7,605 bases of DNA from Desulfuromonadaceae bacterium (GTDB lineage Bacteria > Desulfobacterota > Desulfuromonadia > Desulfuromonadales > Geopsychrobacteraceae), in NCBI GenBank assembly GCA_013138655.1, contig WTCI01000289.1, forward strand, positions 1 through 7,605, read 5' to 3'. The position numbers were made by a program, and so were the translations under genes. The notes under the pieces were generated by a model, which worked only from the letters and a program-made list of their open reading frames with translations, was not told the DNA's origin and ran no database searches. Positions 1-7,091 of this stretch are shown here, one piece after another; the stretch's first letter is position 1, and each line of letters opens with the position of its first letter.

Positions 1-326
1 GTTTTATCGGCACCGTGCTGATCATCAGTGGGATTTTCTGGCTGGTCGATCCGAGCAAATACCCGAACCCGCTGTTCCACCTGATCACCGGCGGTCTGAT
101 CCTCGGGGCCTTTTTCATGGCCACCGATATGGTCACCTCACCGGTCACGGACAAGGGGATGTTAATTTTCGGCTGCGGCTGCGGACTGTTGACGGTGTTG
201 ATCCGCCTGTTCGGCGGCTACCCGGAAGGGGTCTCCTTCGCCATCCTGCTGATGAACGCCTGTACCCCGCTTATCGATCGCTATACCCGCCCGAAAATTT
301 ACGGGCAGGTTGAACAAAAAGCTTGA
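1..326 (+). CDS. rnfD: Electron transport complex subunit RnfD, C-terminal part (5' end cut by window)
   Basis: C-terminal part of RnfD, a membrane subunit of the Rnf complex, which couples electron transfer between ferredoxin and NAD+ to ion movement across the inner membrane. The frame is open from base 3 with no stop, so the gene begins upstream; the GTG at 15 is internal. The visible 108 or so residues hold four hydrophobic segments. They include the family's conserved stretch [16 protein letters not shown] and the ending [15 protein letters not shown], both typical of RnfD/NqrB C-termini. The covalent FMN site of RnfD (S/T-GAT motif) lies earlier in the protein and outside the window, so it cannot be checked. 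The stop at 324-326 is followed 20 nt later by the rnfG start, consistent with one operon. Family assignment is firm. Confidence 0.93.
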   Translation, partial: FIGTVLIISGIFWLVDPSKYPNPLFHLITGGLILGAFFMATDMVTSPVTDKGMLIFGCGCGLLTVLIRLFGGYPEGVSFAILLMNACTPLIDRYTRPKIYGQVEQKA

Positions 327-346
327 GGCGGAAGGGAAAAATCAAG

Positions 347-949
347 ATGAAAGAGATGAGCCGCCTGCTGATAACCCTGACCCTGATCGCTGCCTGCGCC
401 GGGCTGCTCCTGTCACTGGTCGAAAGTGCCACCCGTGAACCGATCAAGGAGCAGCGCCGTTTACAGATGCTGAAGGCGTTGAGTGCCGTGTTGCCGGAAT
501 TTGATAACAGCCCCGATACCGATATCGTTACCCTGCAGAAGGGGGTCGACAAAAAGGGTGCACCGGTTGAGGTGGTATTTTACCGCGCCCGCAAAGCGGA
601 CCAACTGGTCGGGACCGCCTTCAAGGTTATTGCTCCCGATGGGTACACCGGCAATATCGAGATCATGGTCGGCGTCGATCCCGAGCAACAGGTCAACGCC
701 ATCGAAATTCTCGCCCATGCCGAAACCCCGGGGCTGGGCAGCAAAATTGAAGAACGCTGGTTCAAGGATCTCTTTAAGGGGAAAAACCTTGACAATGTCG
801 ACTGGCGCGTGAAAAAGGACGGTGGCGAATTCGAGCAGATCACCGGGGCAACGATCTCGCCGCGAGCGATTGTTGGAGCAGTCAAAAAAGGCCTGGAATT
901 CTACCGCGACAACAAGGCAAAGATTCTGGCCGAAGGGGGTCAGCAATGA
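347..949 (+). CDS. rnfG: Electron transport complex subunit RnfG (covalent FMN, periplasmic)
   Basis: RnfG is the periplasm-facing flavoprotein of the Rnf complex, anchored by one N-terminal helix. The 200-residue product has a membrane segment at about residues 6-25 (LLITLTLIAACAGLLLSLV). It carries the family motif HAETPGLGSKI at 124-134 and the flavinylation motif T166-G-A-T169, with T169 the expected covalent FMN attachment site by homology to NqrC/RnfG. Length agrees with the family (about 200 residues). I chose ATG 347 because GGAAGGG (330-336) lies 10 nt upstream and the protein then begins, as in relatives, a few residues before the membrane helix. An in-frame TTG at 323 would overlap the rnfD stop and has no Shine-Dalgarno; ATG 356 is also possible. 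The stop overlaps the rnfE start (ATGA). Flavin transfer would need an ApbE enzyme, not seen here. Confidence 0.95.
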   Translation: MKEMSRLLITLTLIAACAGLLLSLVESATREPIKEQRRLQMLKALSAVLPEFDNSPDTDIVTLQKGVDKKGAPVEVVFYRARKADQLVGTAFKVIAPDGYTGNIEIMVGVDPEQQVNAIEILAHAETPGLGSKIEERWFKDLFKGKNLDNVDWRVKKDGGEFEQITGATISPRAIVGAVKKGLEFYRDNKAKILAEGGQQ

Positions 950-1539
950 GTTTAGTTAAAATTTTCAGCAAAGGGATCTGGAAAGAAAACGCCGTCTTCA
1001 AACTGCTGCTCGGCATGTGTCCCCTGCTGGCCGTCACCACCAGTGCCGAAAACGGCTTGGGGATGGGCCTGGCTTCCACCTTTGTGCTGGTCTGCTCGAA
1101 TACGGTTGTCGCTATCTTGCGCAAGCTGATTCCCCCCAAAGTGCGGATTCCGGCCTTTATCATTATCATTGCCACCTTCGTCACTGTGGTTCAGCTCTGC
1201 ATGGAAGCCTGGATCTACGGTCTCTACCAGGCACTGGGCATCTTCATTCCCTTGATCGTGGTCAACTGTCTGATTCTCGGGCGTGCCGAGGCCTTTGCGT
1301 CTAAACGACCGGTTCTCGATTCAGCAGTGGATGGCCTCGGAATGGGGCTCGGATTTACCCTGGCACTGTTTATCCTCGGATCCGTGCGAGAAATTTTCGG
1401 GGCGGGTGAACTGCTCGGCTTCAGCCTCTTCGGCGCCGCTTACCAACCGGTCCTGTTGATGATCCTGCCGCCGGGAGCGTTTATTTCTCTTGGTCTGTTG
1501 CTGGCAATCATGAACAGGTTCGAGGCGGCAAAATCCTGA
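946..1539 (+). CDS. rnfE: Electron transport complex subunit RnfE
   Basis: RnfE is an integral membrane subunit that, with its inverted-topology partner RnfA, forms the core of Rnf and holds an intramembrane [2Fe-2S] cluster. The 197-residue product has about six hydrophobic segments (roughly 18-34, 37-58, 66-88, 93-112, 130-150, 168-190). The two cysteines expected to contribute to the shared cluster are visible: C25 in LLGMCPLLAV and C108 in IVVNCLILGRAEAFAS. Both motifs are hallmarks of RnfE/NqrD. The start ATG overlaps the rnfG stop by 4 nt and is preceded by an AGGGGGT ribosome binding site at 934-940, so translational coupling is likely. It is the last gene of the operon: a terminator follows within 25 nt, and no rnfA or rnfB comes after it, so those genes are presumably upstream or elsewhere. 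RnfE and RnfA resemble each other, but length, position and motifs favour RnfE. Confidence 0.95.
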   Translation: MSLVKIFSKGIWKENAVFKLLLGMCPLLAVTTSAENGLGMGLASTFVLVCSNTVVAILRKLIPPKVRIPAFIIIIATFVTVVQLCMEAWIYGLYQALGIFIPLIVVNCLILGRAEAFASKRPVLDSAVDGLGMGLGFTLALFILGSVREIFGAGELLGFSLFGAAYQPVLLMILPPGAFISLGLLLAIMNRFEAAKS

Positions 1540-1560
1540 GATTTTAACGCAGAGCAAAGG

Positions 1561-1598
1561 AAAAAGGGGGTTCCCGGAATGGGTAACCCCCTTTTTTT
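1561..1598. terminator. Bidirectional intrinsic terminator between convergent operons
   Basis: GGGGGTT (1566-1572) pairs with AACCCCC (1585-1591). The stem continues inward as CCC (1573-1575) with GGG (1581-1583) around a GGAAT loop, with one bulged T at 1584. The stem is flanked by AAAAA (1561-1565) on the left and seven T (1592-1598) on the right. Read on the plus strand it ends the rnf operon 22 nt after the rnfE stop. Read on the minus strand the A-tract becomes a U-tract, so it can also end the prkA-DUF444-spoVR-ATPase operon, whose last stop is 114 nt away. Confidence 0.9.
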
Positions 1599-1711
1599 CA
1601 TAGGCAGGAACTCGTGAAATTTTCAGCAAAAACAGAGTCGACCGAAAACGGGGCCAAGTACAGCAGAAAAGTACTGACAAAAAAATATCTCATCGTTCTC
1701 GTGTGTTCAGA
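1599..1711. other. Short convergent intergenic stretch with no recognised gene
   Basis: A 113-nt region between the terminator and the stop of the minus-strand operon. It contains A-rich runs and a weak AGTAC/GTACT inverted repeat (1657-1661 and 1671-1675). No ORF, tRNA or promoter is supported. It would be the 3' untranslated region of the minus-strand transcript before it reaches the shared terminator. Confidence 0.6.
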
Positions 1712-4039
1712 TCAGGATTTTTTTGAAAATTTTTGTGCCAGTTCATTGTCAATCAGGTAAATAGACACCTCTTTGGCGCCCAGTTTTGAATATTTAAACT
1801 TCTCACAGAGGTTATCCATCAAAAAGCTGACATCGTTACGGATGCGGTCGTCGTAGGTCTTGAAGTCTTCACTGTCAAAATCCTTGATAGCCCGCCGGAA
1901 ATTTTCATTTTCAAGGAAGGGCTCCAAAACCTTGTCCTTGAGATGATGAACATAGCGCTCATAAAGGTTCTGATAAAGCTTGGTCTCACTGAGGTCTTTT
2001 CCTTCCAGACGCAATTCCTGAGTCAGGGTTCGACCGGCATATTCTTTCTGAATCCCTTTACGGAAAACAAGCACACGCTCACGGTCTGTTGATCCGGAAA
2101 TTAAACGTGATTCGATCGGGGCAAAAAACTCTTCACCAATTTTCAGCCGGTCCCCGGTGTAAATGCTGTCAATCTGCATGTCCTTTTCAAAATTAACCGC
2201 ATAGATGTAATTTTTCAGATCCCGGGCAATTTGCTCTTCGTTGTAGTAATAAAGCGATTCCTTGATTTCCTGCATGATAGTGTAGTTGTACATATGCAGC
2301 AGAGAATCGATGAAACCATCAGGGATCAACTTCATCCAGTCCTCGTGCTTGCTGAAAAAACTGTACAGAGTGGCCATATCGATCATCGACCCCTCTTTGG
2401 CATAGGTCGAATAAAGCTCACTGAAAATACGGATCGAATCGCGCCCGGAAAATCCCGTCACCCCTTCATGTTCCGACTCGGCGATAATCCGGCGACGCCG
2501 GCGGGCAGTCAACCCTTTGCGATCGCTCTGCTGCAACCATTCGGGGATATTCCCGGTGTAAATCTCCATCTTCAGCAGCTGCAGATTCTCATCACAGTAA
2601 CTTCCGTAGCGAGCCGGATGACCGATCCACTCCATCATCGCCGGGGAACTCTTGTTCAGCCGGGTGGCGATAATAATCCGGGCGAAGTTGTGCAGCACCC
2701 GCGGCAGGAAGCGATCATCGATATGTCGGCCGAAAGTATTGCGATAAATCTCCACCTCGGTCCGCAGATCAAGGATGTAGGGGATTTTGATATATTCGAT
2801 CCGGTCGGACAGTGATGGCAGATCCTTGATGCTCTCTTCATCCTCCGGATTCATCAGCGCCAGAAACAGCGAACTCACCTTCTCTTCGATGTACTCAACC
2901 TTGTGGACCCCTTCACTGATGATGTTGTGCAGTTCCAGCAGCCGTTCAACGTTATAACCCTTGACGTCCATCAAAGCGTAGATGCCGTTGTTGGTTTTGG
3001 CGAAGTTGGAAAAAATATACTGAACCTGGTTGCTGTCATGCAGCAGGCCGTTAATCCGCCCTTGCAGCATCTCGTTGCCGAGAACGTTCTGCTTGATGAT
3101 CCGATCCCCCGGATTGTAAACACTGATCCCTTCACCGAGCTGGCGGCTGAAACGATAATGACGGGCAAACAGCAACTGCAGAACCAGTTGCGGATCTTTC
3201 AGGCGACTGAGCAAGGCTTCGTAAATCGACGTGCAAATCGTACAGGGCGTGTCACGGAAAACCCATTCATACTGCTTCTCGGTAAACAGCTTCCATTTTA
3301 TTTCGTCATTCTTGAACAGGTCATCGAAGAAAGAGCGGCGATACTCGCGCGGAATCATCAGGATCGGGCTGTCGTGACTCGGGCAGGGGACTTCGATATA
3401 GGCGGCGCCCCTCTGGTAAGCAGCTTTCTGTGCCTCGATCAGATCACTCTGGCGCAGTTCATACTCATCAAGCAAGTGGGAGAGCTTGCCGAGAAAGTGA
3501 TCCGTCTCCTGCTCGTTGAAATTGCCGAGCAGTTTTCGGTCGAGTCGCCAGACCGCCTCAAAGGTGCAGCCGGAAGGGCTGTTGACATACTGTTCAAATT
3601 TACGCAACAGGTTATCGAGAAAGGTACTTTTACCGCAACCGTGCGGCCCCTTGAAAATGTAGATCTTATTCTGCTGGATACCATGACGGAAATTTTCCGC
3701 CAGCTTGACCAGGCGATTGGTGAAAAGCCGATCAGCGAAAAAGGGGTTGTCGGCACCCTCGACAAACAGTCTGCGGGTGTCGTGATAAGCAAAGTTGATC
3801 GATTCCGGATCTTCCTGGTGTTCATCTACCCCCTCTTCAACATACTCATCAATCAGGTCATGAAAAACCTGAAAAATATTGCGGATAACGCTGCTCGGGT
3901 TTTCGATCGCTTTTTTCAGGTAGGCATCAAAACTGAGCGGCTCGCTACTGTTGCCATCTTGCTGGACGTGGACAAAGCGTTGCATCGCCTTATCGACATT
4001 CGCGTTCTGCTCAATCTGCGGCTTGCTTGTCTCGGTCAT
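1712..4039 (-). CDS. Divergent PrkA-family AAA+ ATPase (second PrkA-like protein of the operon)
   Basis: A soluble 775-residue protein that keeps the PrkA framework but is longer than usual PrkA (about 630-690). In order: an N-terminal PrkA-like segment (SFDAYLKKAIENPSSVIRN, 36-54), a Walker A GPHGCGKST (131-139), CPSHDSPILMIP (219-230) matching the PrkA CPMHxxPLxLIP motif, and CTIC (266-269). Then come a Walker B-like segment NGIYALMDVK (351-360), a sensor-like N397 in FLALMNPEDEE, and an Arg-finger-like R413 in SLSDRIEYIKIPY. A C-terminal region from about 590 resembles the C-terminus of the upstream PrkA. Unusual points are about 50 extra residues, helical and charged, between Walker A and CPSH; an acidic stretch at 67-79; and a five-Arg run at 513-517. 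The start ATG overlaps the spoVR stop by 1 nt and has GGGAGG upstream. PrkA proteins are called serine kinases, but this one shows no classical kinase fold. ATP binding is well supported; its activity and partner are unknown. Confidence 0.85.
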   Translation of the reverse strand: MTETSKPQIEQNANVDKAMQRFVHVQQDGNSSEPLSFDAYLKKAIENPSSVIRNIFQVFHDLIDEYVEEGVDEHQEDPESINFAYHDTRRLFVEGADNPFFADRLFTNRLVKLAENFRHGIQQNKIYIFKGPHGCGKSTFLDNLLRKFEQYVNSPSGCTFEAVWRLDRKLLGNFNEQETDHFLGKLSHLLDEYELRQSDLIEAQKAAYQRGAAYIEVPCPSHDSPILMIPREYRRSFFDDLFKNDEIKWKLFTEKQYEWVFRDTPCTICTSIYEALLSRLKDPQLVLQLLFARHYRFSRQLGEGISVYNPGDRIIKQNVLGNEMLQGRINGLLHDSNQVQYIFSNFAKTNNGIYALMDVKGYNVERLLELHNIISEGVHKVEYIEEKVSSLFLALMNPEDEESIKDLPSLSDRIEYIKIPYILDLRTEVEIYRNTFGRHIDDRFLPRVLHNFARIIIATRLNKSSPAMMEWIGHPARYGSYCDENLQLLKMEIYTGNIPEWLQQSDRKGLTARRRRRIIAESEHEGVTGFSGRDSIRIFSELYSTYAKEGSMIDMATLYSFFSKHEDWMKLIPDGFIDSLLHMYNYTIMQEIKESLYYYNEEQIARDLKNYIYAVNFEKDMQIDSIYTGDRLKIGEEFFAPIESRLISGSTDRERVLVFRKGIQKEYAGRTLTQELRLEGKDLSETKLYQNLYERYVHHLKDKVLEPFLENENFRRAIKDFDSEDFKTYDDRIRNDVSFLMDNLCEKFKYSKLGAKEVSIYLIDNELAQKFSKKS

Positions 4040-5655
4040 CAGGTGAGAACCTCCCTGCTGAGCTGACGATCCTGCATGGTGTAGCGGACCCGAGTCCAGG
4101 TGACTTGCGGCGCTGGGCCCTCTTCCGCTTCGCCCCTCGCCGGTACCTCACCGTCAGTTGTTTCCAATCTGACCGGGCCACCCCAGAGGTATTCGATCCC
4201 CAGCATGGTATTAGCGAGATACTCGTTGACCAGCGGTTTACCTTCGAAACGATGGCTCAAGTAGAGTTCTCCATCGATCGATTTTTCCGGGATGATCTCG
4301 ATCACCGGCGGGTGATAAAGCGAAGCAAACAACATCTGCCGGTAGTCTTCGGCCTTGCGGCTACGGACATAGTATTCCCATACCATCCGCTCCTTATTGA
4401 GCCGCTGACCAGCGACAAACAGCTTGTTGGCGGCGATAAAATCCTGGTCGACAAAACTGTTGATGAAGGTGAAATCGCAGAAATTTTCTCGTGCCCTGAA
4501 AATGAATTCGCGCCCCTGGCCGGTTTTTCGATTGTACTGCTTGCGTTGTTCGGCGTCCTGCAAGCGGTTAAAATCATAACTGTAACAACCGCGGTCGGCC
4601 ATCTCTTCCAGGCGGTGGAAGAGCCGCATACCCAAGGCATAGGGGTTCAGGCCGACCCGCGGCATGGCGGTCACCATGGCATTGACCCGGGAAAATTCGA
4701 CCTCGTGCCCCTTGATCCGGTCATCCTGCAGGAAGAGGGTTTCGTGCCAGTAACTGGCCCAGCCTTCATTCATAATCTTGGTGCGGATCTGCGGCTGGAA
4801 ATAGATCGACGTGGTTCGCACGATCTGCAGCACTGACTTCATCCAGGTGTTTTCATCCCGTTTGAGAAAGGGGGAATGATCGATCAGAAACTGCAGCAGG
4901 TCGGGGCTTTCCGGTTTGTAGTTATCCCGGTATTTCTCGAAGGCGGCATCAAACTCGGGATATTTTTTCAACACATCGGCAAAAAAGGATTGCTCGCCGA
5001 GCTTGCCGTGTTCCCGGGCATAGTCGTTGAAGAGCTCAATCTGCTTGACATATTCGCTGGTATTGACCTGCTTGACCGTCTGCAAAAAATAATCGAAATA
5101 GTAGTCAACCCGGTTGGAACAGCCGGTTTCTGCACGATTGAACCTGGCCAGTTCAGCGTGATAGCCGACCAGGTTGTCGATACCGCGGGAAAACTCAATA
5201 AGGTAATCGACCCAGCGCCCATGCTCACTGCGCAGCCGGGCGATCAGGCGCTTGTCGGCCAGAGCCTGCCCGGTCAGATCGTATTCCCAGGTGTGCCTGA
5301 AAAACAGGTTGTTCTGAAAAAAATCGATATGCCCGATGACGTGATAAAAAATCATCACGTTGAGCCAATCGGGGTTATTGTCGTTGTAAAAAGAGATTGC
5401 CGGACGGGTATTGATCACCGTTTCGTAAGGGTTGCTCGGGTAGAGTTCATATTTCCCCTTTTCACGCAACACCTCGACATCATGCACCCAGTAGTCGTAG
5501 AGAGTCGGGATCATGTTTTTCGGCATCAACTCGATCATGTCACGGTTACTGACCACGTATTCGAGGGTCTCATCCTCAAAACGCAAACCGGCCGCCAAGG
5601 CCCGCTCTTTACAACCTTCCATGATCTTTTTGGTTTTCTGATCGATCAGTTGCAT
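4039..5655 (-). CDS. spoVR: SpoVR family protein
   Basis: Member of the SpoVR family (B. subtilis SpoVR, needed for normal spore cortex; E. coli YcgB, function unclear). The product is 538 residues, slightly longer than the usual 470-510. Conserved blocks visible: YELYPSNPYETVINTRPAISF (70-90), YHVIGHIDFFQNN (104-116) with an H105-xxx-H109 pair, IMNEGWASYWHETL (294-307), and VGLNPYALGMRLFHRLEEM (335-352 region). The His pair and the NEGWAxxWH block look like metal-site or catalytic residues, which is inference. The C-terminal 40 or so residues are acidic and Gly/Pro-rich (about 500-516) and probably flexible. No signal peptide or membrane segment is seen, so it is probably cytoplasmic. The gene is 43 nt after DUF444, with GGAACAGG just before its ATG, and its stop overlaps the ATPase start. 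Its presence in an apparently non-sporulating organism points to a stress role and not to spore formation. Confidence 0.93.
   Translation of the reverse strand: MQLIDQKTKKIMEGCKERALAAGLRFEDETLEYVVSNRDMIELMPKNMIPTLYDYWVHDVEVLREKGKYELYPSNPYETVINTRPAISFYNDNNPDWLNVMIFYHVIGHIDFFQNNLFFRHTWEYDLTGQALADKRLIARLRSEHGRWVDYLIEFSRGIDNLVGYHAELARFNRAETGCSNRVDYYFDYFLQTVKQVNTSEYVKQIELFNDYAREHGKLGEQSFFADVLKKYPEFDAAFEKYRDNYKPESPDLLQFLIDHSPFLKRDENTWMKSVLQIVRTTSIYFQPQIRTKIMNEGWASYWHETLFLQDDRIKGHEVEFSRVNAMVTAMPRVGLNPYALGMRLFHRLEEMADRGCYSYDFNRLQDAEQRKQYNRKTGQGREFIFRARENFCDFTFINSFVDQDFIAANKLFVAGQRLNKERMVWEYYVRSRKAEDYRQMLFASLYHPPVIEIIPEKSIDGELYLSHRFEGKPLVNEYLANTMLGIEYLWGGPVRLETTDGEVPARGEAEEGPAPQVTWTRVRYTMQDRQLSREVLT
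4050..4055 (-). promoter_or_regulatory. Ribosome binding site for the second PrkA-like gene, inside the spoVR end
   Basis: GGGAGG on the minus strand lies 10 nt before the ATG of the ATPase gene and within the last codons of spoVR. The stop and start share one base (TGATG at 4037-4041). This supports the chosen start and suggests that ribosomes finishing SpoVR re-initiate on the ATPase. Confidence 0.7.
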
Positions 5656-5698
5656 AATTTGCCTGTTCCAAAGCGAGCAGTGCTCAGCAGTGTCGTTA

Positions 5699-7081
5699 TC
5701 ATTCCGAGACCAGCTTACGAATCCCCTCGATCACACGCTCTTCCGACACATCCTCTTTCATGCTGTCCAACCGCAACATATCCGCGGCCTGTTGCAACAA
5801 CCCGGAACGCTTCAGGTACATCTCCACCTCGGTGCCGCCGGGACTGGCATAGCTATGTTCCGCGATAGTAATACCGATACGGCTGGCATAGTTGAGCATC
5901 TTTTTCAGTTCGGGGATGGTTTCACGTCCCTCGCGATCCCAATCATCGCCATCGGTGCCATGGAAAATATAGATGTTGTAATCGCTCGCCAGACTTTCCT
6001 CAGCAACAATCTTGTTGATCAACCGGTAACCGGCCGCCACCTGGGTTCCGCCGGCAACCCGTGAATTGTAATAGGTGTAGAAATCCTCGACCTCGGTCGC
6101 CTCGGTGTCGTGCAGTATGAAACGGGTTTCCACCTGGCCGCCATACTGGTAAAGCAGCCAGCTGTAGATGAGAATGTGCTGGGTGGCCACCAGTTCGGTC
6201 GCCTTGCCGGCCATGGAGCCGGAATAATCGCGGATGAAAAAGACCGTCGCCTGCGATTCGTAATCCTTCTCACGGGAGAGGATGCGGTAAATTTTGTCGT
6301 TAGGTGCGATCAAAAACCTGGTCGGATCGATCTCGCCAATGTTCGGCAGGTTTTCCAGAGCGATATTGGTCTTGAGGATCTGCCGCAGGGTGGCTTTTTT
6401 ATCGAGCACCTGGCCAAAACCACGGTTTTTGTCGGTCAGATCATAGGTGTAACGGGTCAGGGAGCGCTTCTTTCCCTTCTCCTTCAGGTTCGGCAGCTTA
6501 AACTTCTCCGTCAGAATCCGCCCGAGGTCGTAAGCATTGGCATCGATCTCATGGGCACTGCCTTTCCCCTGCCCGGCACCGGTTCCTTCTCCTTCGCCGC
6601 CAGTGCGCACCGGCTGCTCACCGATCACCTCCCCCTCTTCACCATCGCCGTGGCCGCCGCCACCGCCGCCGCCCTCTTCCTGCTCAAGGAAGCGGTTATC
6701 GTGGATGAACTTCTCCTCGACGGTGGTCGGCACCACAACCACTTTATCTTTACTGCCACGTCCCGGTTTGACCAGCTTGCCGACCTTGATCTTACGCGGG
6801 AAACCATCCTCTTCACGGATTCGATCCCGCTCGAGCAGATCGTCAAGAGTGCGGATACTGCTGACCAGTGACCCCTTGTCCTGCTCCATGTCGTGCAACA
6901 GACTGAAATCATTGCTGCTGTACAGATCGTTGAGCAGCGGCAGATGCCGATCACTACGTGGGTCTTCAATCAGGTGTAGACCCTCGTCCGCCAGTTCGGC
7001 CCGGATCGCCTCATCAGGTTCCGCCAGCCGACCTTCATCCTTCAGTCGCTGATAATATGCCTCTCTGCGCTGCCGGCTCAT
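5699..7081 (-). CDS. DUF444 / YeaH-YhbH family protein with VWA-like MIDAS motif
   Basis: Member of the DUF444 family (E. coli YeaH, B. subtilis YhbH), normally encoded next to PrkA. The 460-residue product has three parts. Residues 1-135 are charged and unlike what I recall of the usual family N-terminus. Residues 137-178 form a Gly-rich linker with seven Gly in a row and then GGEGEGTGAGQGKG. The conserved C-terminal part holds a metal-ion-dependent adhesion site: D285-Y-S-G-S289 in FFIRDYSGSM, the downstream GGT at 344-346, and HGTDGDDWD at 374-382. LPNLKEKGK (196-204) matches the family's LPNL motif. Such domains usually bind protein partners through a metal ion, and its partner is probably PrkA (inference from gene order). 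The ATG at 7081 lies 8 nt after the prkA stop, and GAAAGG at 7086-7091 serves as its ribosome binding site. E. coli yeaGH is induced under stress and nitrogen starvation. No signal peptide is seen. Confidence 0.92.
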   Translation of the reverse strand: MSRQRREAYYQRLKDEGRLAEPDEAIRAELADEGLHLIEDPRSDRHLPLLNDLYSSNDFSLLHDMEQDKGSLVSSIRTLDDLLERDRIREEDGFPRKIKVGKLVKPGRGSKDKVVVVPTTVEEKFIHDNRFLEQEEGGGGGGGHGDGEEGEVIGEQPVRTGGEGEGTGAGQGKGSAHEIDANAYDLGRILTEKFKLPNLKEKGKKRSLTRYTYDLTDKNRGFGQVLDKKATLRQILKTNIALENLPNIGEIDPTRFLIAPNDKIYRILSREKDYESQATVFFIRDYSGSMAGKATELVATQHILIYSWLLYQYGGQVETRFILHDTEATEVEDFYTYYNSRVAGGTQVAAGYRLINKIVAEESLASDYNIYIFHGTDGDDWDREGRETIPELKKMLNYASRIGITIAEHSYASPGGTEVEMYLKRSGLLQQAADMLRLDSMKEDVSEERVIEGIRKLVSE

Positions 7082-7085
7082 AATG

Positions 7086-7091
7086 CCTTTC
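7086..7091 (-). promoter_or_regulatory. Ribosome binding site for the DUF444 gene
   Basis: GAAAGG on the minus strand overlaps the prkA stop codon and lies 4 nt before the DUF444 ATG. The spacing is short but this is the only purine-rich match nearby. The overlap with the prkA stop suggests coupled translation. Confidence 0.55.

Noticed and set aside
323..346. TTG at 323 as the start of rnfG
   Set aside because: It overlaps the rnfD stop, lacks a Shine-Dalgarno, and would place the GGAAGGG site inside the gene; ATG 347 fits better.
1657..1675. AGTAC/GTACT inverted repeat
   Set aside because: Five-base stem with no further pairing and no U-tract in the right orientation; not a supported terminator.
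2903..4066. A 387-codon open frame on the plus strand, antisense to the ATPase gene
   Set aside because: Its product is rich in V, I, Q and D without any recognisable motif, and the opposite strand encodes a clear AAA+ protein. It is a codon-bias shadow.
5675..5692. Small palindrome GAGCAGTGCTC and the direct repeat AGCAGTG in the DUF444-spoVR gap
   Set aside because: Too short for a terminator or a convincing operator, and no T-tract follows; probably chance.
4027..5868. Long plus-strand open frames (4027-4836 and 4876-5868) opposite spoVR
   Set aside because: Same shadow effect; the minus strand carries conserved SpoVR blocks throughout, and no ribosome binding site or motif supports the plus-strand frames.
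6653..6673. GCC-type triplet tract as a microsatellite or phase-variable repeat
   Set aside because: It encodes seven Gly in a linker, includes an interrupting codon variant, and triplet changes would not shift the frame.
6110..7052. Plus-strand open frames opposite the DUF444 gene, including a Ser/Pro-rich one at 6537-7052
   Set aside because: Low-complexity translation of the antisense of the Gly-rich linker and its surroundings; the minus strand has the MIDAS motif and family match.
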